Shown here: positions 40,844 through 49,318 of the stretch, piece by piece
Numbering within the stretch: position 1 is the first letter of the stretch
How the letters are laid out: every line of letters starts with the position of its first letter
Assembly: GCA_040757355.1 (NCBI GenBank)
Contig: JBFLWY010000002.1
Coordinates: 1 to 64,000 of the forward strand
DNA from: DTYU01 sp040757355
GTDB taxonomy: Bacteria > Bacillota > Desulfotomaculia > Desulfotomaculales > Ammonificaceae
Length of the DNA: 64,000 nt
Direction: 5' to 3'
The notes under the pieces: model-generated
The model's database searches: none
What the model was told of the DNA's origin: nothing
What the model saw: the letters and a program-made list of their open reading frames with translations, nothing else
Program-made: the position numbers and the translations under genes

Positions 40844-42670
40844 ATGCTCCTGGAAGCTGTTAGAGTAAAAGGATTCCGTTCCCTTCGCGAGCTAGACTGG
40901 GTTCCTCTCTATAACATTACGATCTTAACTGGTGGCAACGACACCGGAAAATCGTCCTTTATAGAGGCCATAAATCTTCTCTTCAACGACAGAAGCAGGG
41001 TTTTAGAACAGGACTTTTCGCGATTCGGCGGTATACAAGCCGGAGAAATCGTTATTGAGGCCCGGCTCAGGCTTAATGCAAAGGAAATCGAAAAACTTAA
41101 CGAAGTGGCCAGTAACGCAGCGGATTTTGTGACCAACAATTGCCTGTATGTCAGAAGGGTGTTTACTAAGGACGGGAACCAATCGTTAGAGGCTAAAAAG
41201 ATGGTGTGTGCGGATACCCGGGTGGAACGAGTACTCGCTCAGCCCAGAGAGTTTAGAGCCCAAGACGTGATTGACTTATGCAATGAACTCGGAATTGATA
41301 TTTCAGATTGCAGAAATCAGGATCAAAGGCTGGAAAAGCTTGGACAGTGGAGAAGCGAGCAAGCTCTTATAGAAGGTTGGGTCCCGGTGCCGGGTTTCTT
41401 GAGGTCGTTTCTTCCCTTTGTTGAGTCATTTAGCTCGGAGTCGGCGTTAGACCCGGAGAGTGAAATTAACAAGCACCTAAGAACCTTCTTCCCCCAGTTG
41501 CTACACGATGCAAAGTATGCCGGCAGGCTTGAGGAAATCCAAAGCGAAATCCAAAGTGATTTAAGTGCAGAGGTTGCAAAAATGGAGCCTATTATCCAAA
41601 AGTATGTCCCCGATATTGAAGCGGTTTCGATCCGACCGCGCTTTAATTTCGAGTCTGGTCTGGGCCATTGTTCATTGGAGCTTAAAAAAAGAGGTCAGGT
41701 GGTTGATCTAACGCGGTCTGGTGCCGGTATTAGACGGCGGTTGAGCTTAGCTGCTTTGGAGTGGGGCAGTCAGTTGCTCCAAAACCGGACAAAGGACAGC
41801 CAGCCCCTGCTTATCGCCTTTGATGAGCCGGACAGCCACCTGGATTACAACCAGCAGCGAAAAATCTTTGAGATCATACGCAGTTTTGCCGGAATGCCCA
41901 ATGTTCAGGTCCTCGTAGCCACCCATTCACTTAACCTCATTGACCGGGTACCCCTGGAACAAATTAACCACTTCAACTTAGATAGCTCTTCGGCCACTTA
42001 CGTTGAACGGCTGGCCGGGCCGGGAGTCACCGATCCGGAGGTCCAAGATTTCTTATACACGATCAGCCAAACGATGGGTTTAAAGAACAGTATTCTCTTA
42101 CACGAACGGTGTTTTCTTGTGGTGGAAGGAGATACGGAAATGAACGCCCTGCCCGTGCTTTTCCACAAACTCCACGGTGTGCAGCTTCAAGCGGCAGGCA
42201 TCTGCCTTGTAAACGGCGAAAGCGATACGGGAGTAAGGACGGTTGCCAAGCACCTGCAGAAAACGCGTCGGAACGTTTTGTTTTTGCTGGACAGCGACGT
42301 TAAGAACTCACCGGGAAAGCGTGTCTTCACCGAGGAACAACTGCTGGCTGACGGATTCGACATTTCGCAGCAGGTGCATTATGTGGGAACAAACGAGTTC
42401 GAGGATGCTTTTTCAAATGCGGTATGGGTTAGAGTCGCGCAAAAATACTGGCCTAAAGAAAGCGGCGCTCCGTGGCTCGAAGACGATTTTGAAGCAATCC
42501 GCAATAGTCAGAAGTTTTCCAAAGAACTGAAAATATTATTACAGAACGAAAGCAAAAAGGAAGCCCGGAAGAAGGAAATTGGTTATAAATTGGCCCAGGA
42601 GGTTACTAAAGAGGAGATACCGAAAGAAATTTGCGACTGTTTCGCTGCTGCCATTAGCATAGCTAACTAA
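40844..42670 (+). CDS. OLD-family ATPase-TOPRIM nuclease
   Basis: 608 residues. N-terminal ABC/SMC-like ATPase with Walker A TGGNDTGKSSF (~29-39), Walker B LLIAFDEPDSHLD (~320-332) and H-loop VLVATHS (~353-359); C-terminal TOPRIM with VVEGDTEMNALPV (~424) and FLLDSDVKN (~479). This is the OLD (overcoming lysogenisation defect) architecture used in phage defence, including GajA of Gabija; no UvrD-like helicase follows, so class 1-like. ATG 40844 is preferred (AAGGGGG 6 bp upstream) over ATG 40838. It interrupts the EPS operon. Confidence 0.9.
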   Translation: MLLEAVRVKGFRSLRELDWVPLYNITILTGGNDTGKSSFIEAINLLFNDRSRVLEQDFSRFGGIQAGEIVIEARLRLNAKEIEKLNEVASNAADFVTNNCLYVRRVFTKDGNQSLEAKKMVCADTRVERVLAQPREFRAQDVIDLCNELGIDISDCRNQDQRLEKLGQWRSEQALIEGWVPVPGFLRSFLPFVESFSSESALDPESEINKHLRTFFPQLLHDAKYAGRLEEIQSEIQSDLSAEVAKMEPIIQKYVPDIEAVSIRPRFNFESGLGHCSLELKKRGQVVDLTRSGAGIRRRLSLAALEWGSQLLQNRTKDSQPLLIAFDEPDSHLDYNQQRKIFEIIRSFAGMPNVQVLVATHSLNLIDRVPLEQINHFNLDSSSATYVERLAGPGVTDPEVQDFLYTISQTMGLKNSILLHERCFLVVEGDTEMNALPVLFHKLHGVQLQAAGICLVNGESDTGVRTVAKHLQKTRRNVLFLLDSDVKNSPGKRVFTEEQLLADGFDISQQVHYVGTNEFEDAFSNAVWVRVAQKYWPKESGAPWLEDDFEAIRNSQKFSKELKILLQNESKKEARKKEIGYKLAQEVTKEEIPKEICDCFAAAISIAN

Positions 42671-42686
42671 CCGGAAGGTGGACGTT

Positions 42687-42947
42687 ATGAACGGTACGAG
42701 TATTTTGGAAACGATCATTCAGGCAGGACGAGAGCGCAAACTGTTATGGATGCGAGCCAGGGAGAAGGACGGTTCCGTTGAGGAGCGGGTTGTTGAACCG
42801 TATAGCTTCCGCCCGCCAGGTACATACGAGAGATTTTACTGTTACGATGTACGCAAGCAGGGAACCCGGCAGTTTTATTTGCGAAACATCCTGGAAGTAA
42901 GAAAACTTGACGAGTCGTATGCACCGCGGTGGCCTGTTGAGCTATAG
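42687..42947 (+). CDS. Small WYL-like domain protein
   Basis: 86 residues. KLLWMRAREKDGSVEERVVE, PYSFRPPGTYERFYCYDVRK and QFYLRNILEVRKLDESYAPR follow the WYL-domain strand pattern (VEPYxxR...YCYD...RxFxLxxIxxV) but without an HTH. WYL domains sense ligands or nucleic acid in defence regulators. ATG 42687 with GGAAGGTGG 7 bp upstream, 16 bp after the OLD gene, so probably its functional partner. Family call by eye only. Confidence 0.5.
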   Translation: MNGTSILETIIQAGRERKLLWMRAREKDGSVEERVVEPYSFRPPGTYERFYCYDVRKQGTRQFYLRNILEVRKLDESYAPRWPVEL

Positions 42948-42955
42948 TTGTATAG

Positions 42956-43264
42956 TCGGCGCTCGAAGGCCTCCCCATCGCCCTGCTCGAAGCCATGAGC
43001 TACGGCCTCCCCTGCCTCGCCAGCGACATCCGACCACACCGGGAGGTGATTATAGACGGTGAAAATGGTTTTTTATTTAGCACCAATCATACGCAGGAAT
43101 TCAGGAATATTTTGTCTAAACTTATTTTTTTGCCGGAAAATGCACGGAAGGAGGTTGGTGAGAGGGCACGAGTCATGGTTAGAGAGGAATATGATTGGAA
43201 TAGTGTAGCGGATCAGGTGCAGAAAGTTTATGAAGAGGTGGCCACAGGAAATGCCAAAACTTAG
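42956..43264 (+). pseudogene. C-terminal fragment of a GT4 glycosyltransferase
   Basis: After an in-frame TAG, SALEGLPIALLEAMSYGLPC then LASDIRPHREVIIDGENGFL and a C-terminal helix: the donor-binding end of a GT-B enzyme. The N-terminal ~250 residues are missing; the OLD/WYL pair occupies that side. An ATG at 42995 could start an 89-residue product, but it would not be an active transferase. Confidence 0.85.
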
Positions 43265-44138
43265 CGATTATTACTTCTTTAGATACTCCATATTACCCAC
43301 AAGACAGATTTCAATTGACTTCGGTGACCAAAAAAAAGTTATGGAACCTAACGAAATATTGGATGCATTTTTCCATAATTTAGAACACGAAAAAAAAGTA
43401 ACAGGACAAATCAAGGATCGAAAGTATCTCCTGTACTTTTTTAAGAAGGTCTATCCAACAACTTTCATCTGCAAATTTGCCAGAGAAATGAGTACGAAAC
43501 GTTATAATGAGGGAGCTACAGACATTCAAAAAAGAGAGGAAAAAGACTTTCCTTTCATTTACATAGTAATAGATTTAAAAACACAACTGATCCTTATCCA
43601 ACAGAAATCAAGCGTTTTTCGTAAGGTTGATGAATCCTCCCGAGCATTTTCCTTATTCTTAGCGATGGTTGCCAATTTACACGATTACGAAGTTAAGGTT
43701 ACCGAGATAACCCATGAATACTATTTTTGGGAATATGTAGATACGGCAGACGCCATTTATACGTTGAAGCTGTCAATGAAATCACCGAACTATTTCATGT
43801 TTGATCTTAGGGCGAAAGAGTTTTTGAACGGGATTAAAGAGTTGGCAAACAATACCGGACTAAATATGGAACTCGAAAATGAAGCGGGGAGACTAACAAT
43901 CAGGAAAGACAATCTGATCTCCAATTTTATAAAATACATCTCTGCGGGTGGCGGCCACTGGACCTTAAAGATTCGTTCTGCAACAGATTCTGTCATGCGT
44001 ACTATAAGCAGCAAAAATTCAATAAAAAGGGAAAAATTGCATTCGGATTTGGAACAAGAGCAACCGCAAAAGATTCTGAATGTGATCAAAACTGAGAATG
44101 ACTATTCGGGACAATATGAATCTAAAAACGATAATTAG
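43251..44138 (+). CDS. Protein of unknown function, AT-rich, first gene of a two-gene unit
   Basis: 295 residues, soluble, with a Lys/Glu-rich composition and a low-GC codon choice unlike its neighbours. Recognisable stretches: KLSDYYFFRYSILPTRQISI, FPFIYIVIDLKTQLILIQQK and RAFSLFLAMVANLHDYEVKV. No catalytic motif or known family identified. ATG 43251, with AGAGGTGG 10 bp upstream, overlaps the glycosyltransferase fragment. It overlaps the membrane-protein gene at its 3' end, so both are co-expressed. Inference: a horizontally acquired sensor/effector unit, possibly defence-related. Confidence 0.7.
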   Translation: MPKLSDYYFFRYSILPTRQISIDFGDQKKVMEPNEILDAFFHNLEHEKKVTGQIKDRKYLLYFFKKVYPTTFICKFAREMSTKRYNEGATDIQKREEKDFPFIYIVIDLKTQLILIQQKSSVFRKVDESSRAFSLFLAMVANLHDYEVKVTEITHEYYFWEYVDTADAIYTLKLSMKSPNYFMFDLRAKEFLNGIKELANNTGLNMELENEAGRLTIRKDNLISNFIKYISAGGGHWTLKIRSATDSVMRTISSKNSIKREKLHSDLEQEQPQKILNVIKTENDYSGQYESKNDN

Positions 44139-44700
44139 GATTATCAGTATTTTTTTCATTTCGTTATCGTTGGCTATTGGAATCCTGTATATTTCACCCG
44201 AGACTCGCACAAAAGGTTTGTTCGGGGATACGTTCTTATTTGCCTATTTTGGATTATTCTTGGGACTAATCGTGGCAGTACTGTCGACCCTTGTTCCGAT
44301 TCTGGACCGTATTCTTACAAAACTCTTACATCTGAAACAAAACGGAATAATTTCCCCGGAGAAATATGAAACATTAAGACATGCTATTCCGGCGATACTC
44401 CAGGCATTTAAAAGGAATGCCTCTTTAGTATTTAGCTGCTTTATTATCAATTTAATTATCTTAATATTACGAACTATATCCTGGAGTCCAATCGTAAAAG
44501 TCTTTTCTTATTCAATTTCTACATCGATTTTATCAGTTTTATATTCATTAACAGAAACTATAACGGTTTTTTTAAGTTTATTCGCAATTTATGACCTGTT
44601 AAGCGGATTATTTAGGATTATTGAAAGTTTACTTCTTTTGATATCAAAAGAAGATGACCTCGATAACGTTTCAAATTCCAATTCGTCTGGAGAGGTATAA
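44116..44700 (+). CDS. Four-helix membrane protein, partner of the 43251 gene
   Basis: 194 residues with four strongly hydrophobic segments (IIRIISIFFISLSLAIGILY; FLFAYFGLFLGLIVAVLSTL; SLVFSCFIINLIILILRTIS; ETITVFLSLFAIYDLLSGLF) and a cytoplasmic loop of ~40 residues between helices 2 and 3. Very AT-rich. ATG 44116 lies within the upstream gene; ATG 44098 would add six residues. The arrangement (soluble sensor plus small multi-TM protein) recalls membrane-disrupting effectors, but no family is recognised. Confidence 0.65.
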   Translation: MNLKTIIRIISIFFISLSLAIGILYISPETRTKGLFGDTFLFAYFGLFLGLIVAVLSTLVPILDRILTKLLHLKQNGIISPEKYETLRHAIPAILQAFKRNASLVFSCFIINLIILILRTISWSPIVKVFSYSISTSILSVLYSLTETITVFLSLFAIYDLLSGLFRIIESLLLLISKEDDLDNVSNSNSSGEV

Positions 44701-44787
44701 TGGGATGTCAACGGGAGTATTTTGACAGCACTGAAGCGGTTTCCCGCACAGCTTCTCGATTTGGGAAAAAACCGGGTCGGTTCTTGA

Positions 44788-45105
44788 GAAGAGGCGCAGG
44801 CCTGCGGCACGCCGGTCATCGCTTACGGCAAGGGCGGTGTCGAGGATACCGTAGTGCCTGCAACTGGAGATAACTGGGATTCAGCTACGGGCGTTTTTTT
44901 CCACGAGCAAAGTGTAGAGGCACTGGAAGCAGCGGTGAAGCAGTTTTTAGCCTGGGAAGGCCGCTTCCGCCCGGAGGTGCTGCGTTATAACGCGGAGCGT
45001 TTCAGCCGGGAGCGGTTCCGGCGGGAGATCGAGATGTTTGTGACAGAGAAGCGGCGCGAATCGCCCTATAATTCGGCGAAGCAAGGGAAGCTGAAGCGAA
45101 GATGA
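44788..45105 (+). pseudogene. C-terminal fragment of a GT4 glycosyltransferase
   Basis: EEAQACGTPVIAYGKGGVED, then NWDSATGVFFHEQSVEALEA and AVKQFLAWEGRFRPEVLRYN, RERFRREIEMFV: the donor-site end of a mannosyltransferase-like GT-B enzyme. The N-terminal two-thirds are missing, with an in-frame TGA just upstream. Its stop overlaps the flippase start (ATGA), so it was once the gene preceding murJ. Degenerate relatives recur at 50970, 53281, 55866 and 63295. Confidence 0.88.
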
Positions 45106-46754
45106 CGGGGAGCATTCCCGGAAGACAGACGGTAGCCCGCGCCACGGCTGTGGTGATGGCGGCTACGTTGGTGAGCAAGCTCCTCGGATTCGGGCGAGAG
45201 GCTTCGCTTGCTGCGGTTTTTGGGGCCAGCAGGGTTACCGATGCTTACCTGGTGGCCGCAGTTATCCCAACCCTGCTTTTCGCGGTCGTGGGTGCGGCCA
45301 TTACCACGGTTGGTATCCCGGTTTTAAGCGACTATTTGCACCAGAAGGAGAAACAGGCACACTTAACTTCACTTGTATGGAGCAGCTTCCACGCGGTGGC
45401 CGGGTTGCTTCTGTTGCTTTGCCTTGTCGCCCTGCCGTTTGCTCCCTGGCTGGTGAAGTTGCTGGCGCCGGGTTTCGGACCTGAACAGGCGGCGTTGACC
45501 ACTCATCTGGTGCGGATTATGCTGCCGGCGACCCTGTTTATGGGGCTTGCCGGGTGGGCGCAGGGGGTGCTCAACGCCCACAAGCACTTTGCTGCGCCTG
45601 CGGCGGTGGGCATACCGTACAACCTCATCCTCATTGCGGCCATTTTCCTCTCGGGGGCCCTTTGGGGGATCGCGGTGGTGGCGTGGGCTACGGTGCTGGC
45701 CATCGCGAGTCAGTTTTTCATCCAGGTGCCGGTGCTGGTGCGCATCGGGATACGGTATAGGCCGGTCTTTGACCCGCGCCATCCGGGGCTGAAGAGAATG
45801 GCGGTGCTGGTACTGCCGGTGCTGGTAGGGGTAGGCGCGGGACAGGTTAACCTGGTCGTGGACCGCATCCTGGCCTCGGGCCTGGCCGAAGGGAGTATTT
45901 CCGCCTTGAATTACGCCTTCAAGGTGTTGCAGTTGCCGTGGGGGCTTTTCGCTATACCGCTCGTGACCGTGCTTTATCCGTCCCTGGCAGAGCACAGTGC
46001 GGTGGGCGACTTAGAAGGGCTGAGGGAAAGGCTTGCCCGGGGGTTGGGGGCGCTGGCGTTTCTCGTACTCCCGCTTGCGGTGGGGATAATCGTGCTGCGC
46101 CGGGAACTGGTGGTTTTCCTTTACCAGCGGGGCGCGTTTGACGCGGTGGACGCACAGATGACCGCCTTCGCCCTTCTTTTTTACACCCTGGGACTCCTTT
46201 TCATCGTCTGGCGCGACTACCTAGCCCGCGCCTTCTACGCCTTGCAGAATACGGCTACACCCATGTGGACGGGCCTGGTGACCGTGGGGGTTAATATCGG
46301 CCTCAACCTTATCCTGGTGCGCTACCTGGCCCACGGCGGACTGGCACTGGCTACCTCGATAGCGGCTCTGGTCGGCTGCGTCCTGCTGTTGGTGTTACTG
46401 CGGCGCTGCCTGGGACACATCGGCGGGCGGTACACGGTCCGGGAAACGGGAAAGGTCGCCGTAGCGGCTGTGCTGATGGGGGCGGCTGTCTGGTGGATTA
46501 ACGGGTTTGGGCTTGCGCTCCTTGGGTGGCCGGCCCTGGGGGATGCGGTCACCGGGCTGTTAGGAGGCGGCGGCCTGGCTAACTTTGCGGTCCTGGGGCT
46601 GCGCCTTGTCTTTTTGATCTGCGCGGGGGCTGCGGTATACGCCGGCGCCTGCGGCGTCCTCCGCGTGCGGGAGATGTCGTATGTTATGGGATTAATATCT
46701 GTCATCTTCCGGGGGGACGCTCAACCGACCGGCAGCAGTAAGCACAGGGTGTGA
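45102..46754 (+). CDS. MurJ/MviN-family lipid-linked oligosaccharide flippase
   Basis: 550 residues, 13-14 membrane helices. ATAVVMAATLVSKLLGFGRE, SRVTDAYLVAAVIPTLLFAV and LAGWAQGVLNAHKHFAAPA are MurJ-family motifs, with conserved charged residues inside the cavity helices. In this context it more likely exports EPS repeat units (Wzx role) than lipid II, though both are possible. ATG 45102 overlaps the preceding glycosyltransferase fragment by 4 bp. Last gene of the EPS cluster. Confidence 0.9.
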   Translation: MTGSIPGRQTVARATAVVMAATLVSKLLGFGREASLAAVFGASRVTDAYLVAAVIPTLLFAVVGAAITTVGIPVLSDYLHQKEKQAHLTSLVWSSFHAVAGLLLLLCLVALPFAPWLVKLLAPGFGPEQAALTTHLVRIMLPATLFMGLAGWAQGVLNAHKHFAAPAAVGIPYNLILIAAIFLSGALWGIAVVAWATVLAIASQFFIQVPVLVRIGIRYRPVFDPRHPGLKRMAVLVLPVLVGVGAGQVNLVVDRILASGLAEGSISALNYAFKVLQLPWGLFAIPLVTVLYPSLAEHSAVGDLEGLRERLARGLGALAFLVLPLAVGIIVLRRELVVFLYQRGAFDAVDAQMTAFALLFYTLGLLFIVWRDYLARAFYALQNTATPMWTGLVTVGVNIGLNLILVRYLAHGGLALATSIAALVGCVLLLVLLRRCLGHIGGRYTVRETGKVAVAAVLMGAAVWWINGFGLALLGWPALGDAVTGLLGGGGLANFAVLGLRLVFLICAGAAVYAGACGVLRVREMSYVMGLISVIFRGDAQPTGSSKHRV

Positions 46755-47065
46755 CAGTGTGATAGGGGACGGTTCCTTGACACGTTCTACGTTCGACGTT
46801 ACAGCTTAGGGGATGGACCTTTGGGGTCCGTTCGAAGTTGGATAGTTCGAAGTTAGTTTCGAAGTTTGACAGTTCGAAGTTCGAAGTTGGTAAGTTCGAA
46901 GTTCGAAGTTTAGACCCAAGATGATAGCCCAGCACTCAGCGTAGCTTTTGAGCTTCGAAGGAGAGACCTTCATTAGCCTAAATAAAATAGTGGCTTTCAA
47001 ACCTCAAGGACTGTACTGAGTGCTGGGTGGGGTCCGTTCGGCGGGCGACGTTCGACGTTGGGCGT
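46755..47065 (-). repeat. Composite repeat (reverse orientation) with CAGCACTCA element
   Basis: 46756-46785 GGGGACGG element; GTTC heptads; linker and core ATGGACCTTTGGGGTCC (46811-46828); GTTCGAAG heptads with TTGGATA/TTGGTAA spacers to ~46910; the inverted-repeat element CCCAGCACTCA ... TGAGTGCTGGG (46928-47027); a half core GGGGTCC and heptads. Most of this block recurs at 52060-52410. Confidence 0.92.
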
Positions 47066-47263
47066 TGGGGAACAATGAATATCCCAAAAAAAAGAGCAAT
47101 TGATCAAGACTCTTGATGAGGTGTGGAATGACGTGCAGCGGGATATCGAAACGTTCAAACTTACTGGCCAACGGAGTCCGTGGAGTTACTACCCGCCTTT
47201 TTGAAGGTTATTTGGCCTAATTGCATATTCCGGCAAATACCTCTGTCAGAGGAGGGCGGACTT
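47066..47263 (+). other. Intergenic sequence with a dispersed AATGAATATCC repeat and a coding relic
   Basis: GGGGAACAATGAATATCC plus CAATTGATCAAGAC and CTTGAT recur at 63492-63535. From ~47115 one frame reads DEVWNDVQRDIETFKLTGQR-SPWSYYPPF before a stop, which looks like a relic of a coding sequence of unknown family. Confidence 0.5.
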
Positions 47264-47992
47264 ATGAATCAGGAGTTATTCCAGAACCTGAAAGTCTTTC
47301 TTGAAAGGGAAAAGCGGTGTTCCAACGTCGAGGTCAGTGTACCTATAACCGAACCTGAAGAAGGGGTTCTTCAAGGAGTCGTGAAACCGAAGGAATACAG
47401 TCGCGTAGACGTAGCAGGCGGGAGGTTTTATAAGGAGGGCGACTACACCTGCGTCGAACTTCACTGTGTAAATTACGAGAAGGCCGCCAATGATTTAATC
47501 GAGGGTATTGGCAGACTTTTCTGGCAGAAATTCTGGCTGTCAAAGCTCCAGTTGTGGGCGGACAGGCTGTTCTTGTATTTGCTGCTTGAAAAAAGCAAGA
47601 TTACCGGAGAACTGAGGAGTTTCTGCCAGGGTTTTGGCTTCGGTCTGCTGAAAATAGACGCCGGCAATTTAATCACCGAGGCGCTTTCCCCTTCTGACCA
47701 GCAGGGACTTCTGGCTAAGGCGGCCGAAAAAGCGGCGCGGCTTTCCTGTACCAATCAGACCTGTATTAAGAGCTTTTCTGCCGACCAACTCAACTGCCCG
47801 GAGTGTTCGGCGCCGCTTGCGCCGAAGGTTTCCCTCTGGGAGATTTACGGCGATTCTTTCAAGCGTTCCAGCAAGAACAGACGGTACCAGGGCGTGCCGG
47901 ACTACATGCCCGAAGAGGTCCAGAAGACGCCGTTCCTCAGAAAGCTCTTTCAAAACTGGCCAAAAGTTAAGGAAAACTGGCAGGAGGAGTAA
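47264..47992 (+). CDS. Hypothetical protein with C-terminal zinc ribbon
   Basis: 242 residues. No family recognised. The middle is helical with many aromatic residues (RLFWQKFWLSKLQLWADRLF), followed by two Cys pairs (CTNQTCIK and CPECSAPL, ~17 residues apart) that should bind zinc, and a C-terminus with YMPEEVQKTPFLRKLFQNW. ATG 47264 has AGAGGAGGGCGG 5-7 bp upstream; earlier in-frame codons from 47180 lack an SD. It stands alone at the left edge of the second TA block. Confidence 0.7.
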   Translation: MNQELFQNLKVFLEREKRCSNVEVSVPITEPEEGVLQGVVKPKEYSRVDVAGGRFYKEGDYTCVELHCVNYEKAANDLIEGIGRLFWQKFWLSKLQLWADRLFLYLLLEKSKITGELRSFCQGFGFGLLKIDAGNLITEALSPSDQQGLLAKAAEKAARLSCTNQTCIKSFSADQLNCPECSAPLAPKVSLWEIYGDSFKRSSKNRRYQGVPDYMPEEVQKTPFLRKLFQNWPKVKENWQEE

Positions 47993-48004
47993 AGAGAGGA
48001 ACCT

Positions 48005-48166
48005 ATGCGGATCATCGTTACCGGTGCGGGCGGGCGAATCGGCCAGTGGCTTGTCAGGGCGCTCGGCGAGCGCGGCGATGAGGTCATCGGGGTGGATCAC
48101 GTCCCGCCCCGGTTCGAAAGAGGGCGGTTTGTTCCCCTCGACATCACGGACCACAGGCGTGTATAG
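48005..48166 (+). pseudogene. 5' fragment of an NAD-dependent sugar epimerase/dehydratase gene
   Basis: A 53-codon frame: MRIIVTGAGGRIGQWLVRAL, GERGDEVIGVDHVPPRFERG, RFVPLDITDHRRV-stop. The first two parts are the Rossmann TGAxGxIG motif and second strand of an extended SDR; everything after ~50 residues is lost. GAGAGGAAC is a good SD. A short echo of its end (GGTTTGTTCCCCTC) appears at ~55242. Confidence 0.82.
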
Positions 48167-48193
48167 GATAGGAGCATTGACAAAATGAACATG

Positions 48194-48610
48194 TCAGGTG
48201 AATGTGCGAGGGTCTATCCGTTGGATGTCCTGTACAATGTCAAACGCCGTGTCTGCGGTAATAATTTCCTGTATTTGGTGGTGTTGCATTACCGCCAAAT
48301 GAATCAAATCTCGGGGGCTTAAGGTCGGATAGCGGTCCGCCAGATGCCGGGCTTTTTGCACATCATCCGCATCGACTGGGAGAATACGCCCTATCATCAA
48401 TTGATAGAAATGGTCGAAGACCCGAACCCCTTTTTCCCTTTGGTTGATAAAGAAGTAACGGTAGAGTATCTCTTGAAAGACCTCTGTGTCAGTCACTGCG
48501 TCGAGACGGTAGTCGGCGACAGCCAAGATCACCCGCTGAGCAGGTTCTTTCAGCGGGTGAGGAGTGCCTGCGGCATACATCGGAATGTTAGTATCGATGA
48601 AGACCTTCAT
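48194..48610 (-). CDS. PIN-domain toxin (VapC-like)
   Basis: 138 residues. MKVFIDTNIPMYAAGTPHPL, VTDTEVFQEILYRYFFINQR, LSPRDLIHLAVMQHHQIQEI and ITADTAFD: a complete PIN domain with its acidic residues. Reverse strand, start 48610, immediately after (1-bp overlap) the antitoxin. One of four reverse-strand TA pairs in this block. Confidence 0.9.
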   Translation of the reverse strand: MKVFIDTNIPMYAAGTPHPLKEPAQRVILAVADYRLDAVTDTEVFQEILYRYFFINQREKGVRVFDHFYQLMIGRILPVDADDVQKARHLADRYPTLSPRDLIHLAVMQHHQIQEIITADTAFDIVQDIQRIDPRTFT

Positions 48611-48861
48611 TACGGTGTGCCCGAAAGATGTCCCTTCACGATTTCCCGCTTGATCTCTTCCCAGTCGGCTACCGGCGCCTCCACCTGGAAGAGCGCTTCA
48701 GCGGCACGCAGCCGCGCTTGCCGGTCTTCCTGAAGAAAGAGGTCAATAGCCTGAGAGACAAGCTGATCCACCGGGACTCCTCGCCGCCGGGCCTCCTCAC
48801 GGAGATAAATTAACGTTTGTGGTGGCAAATGGACTTCGAGTTGATCGCCTAAGGTTTCCAT
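48610..48861 (-). CDS. Ribbon-helix-helix-like antitoxin
   Basis: 83 residues: LEVHLPPQTLIYLREEARRR and GVPVDQLVSQAIDLFLQED fit a ribbon-helix-helix DNA-binding domain; the C-terminus (APVADWEEIKREIVKGHLSG) should bind the PIN toxin. Reverse strand, ATG at 48861. Expected autorepressor of this operon. Confidence 0.82.
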   Translation of the reverse strand: METLGDQLEVHLPPQTLIYLREEARRRGVPVDQLVSQAIDLFLQEDRQARLRAAEALFQVEAPVADWEEIKREIVKGHLSGTP

Positions 48862-48975
48862 ATACTTGATACCCCCATGGCGTCATACACACGGTCACCG
48901 TTCTCTATCGCAGGCATTCTATAATCCAATCGGTTGTATTTTATAATTAACCGAAGGGGCTGTCAAGGTGGCGTG

Positions 48976-49133
48976 GTTGTGACAGGGAACGGTTCCTGTG
49001 ACAGTCCTGTGACAGGGTCCTGTGACAGGGGACGGTTCTTTGACACGTTCAACGTTCTGCGTTCGACGTTCGACGTTAAGGCTTGGGGGACAAGGCTTTG
49101 GGGTCCGTTCGGCGTTCGACGTTAGGCCTAACG
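48976..49133 (-). repeat. Repeated GGGGACGG element and composite repeat
   Basis: Three partial tandem copies of GTGACAGGGGACGGTTC (48978-49045), GTTC heptads, linker TTAAGGCTTGGGGGACAAGG, a half core CTTTGGGGTCC, and two heptads. Confidence 0.9.
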
Positions 49134-49249
49134 GAAAAAACAAACAGAAAGCTGGTTATTCAGCGAACGCGGCCGCCGGTGACTTTCTCTTGGAGTTGCT
49201 TTATCAACGGTGCCTACACAGCCTTTTTGGTCCTCAGCCGCTGAATGGC

Positions 49250-49278
49250 TTGCAAACGACAGGAGCCAAGTATATACT
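49250..49278 (+). promoter_or_regulatory. Sigma-A-type promoter of the AbrB/VapC pair
   Basis: TTGCAA (49250-49255) and TATACT (49273-49278) at exactly 17 bp, 41 bp before the antitoxin start. The duplicate copy at 57167-57195 keeps both boxes and the spacing. Confidence 0.75.
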
Positions 49279-49318
49279 AGTGCTGTAAGGAAATTCTTAC
49301 TCCTATAAGGAGGCAAAT

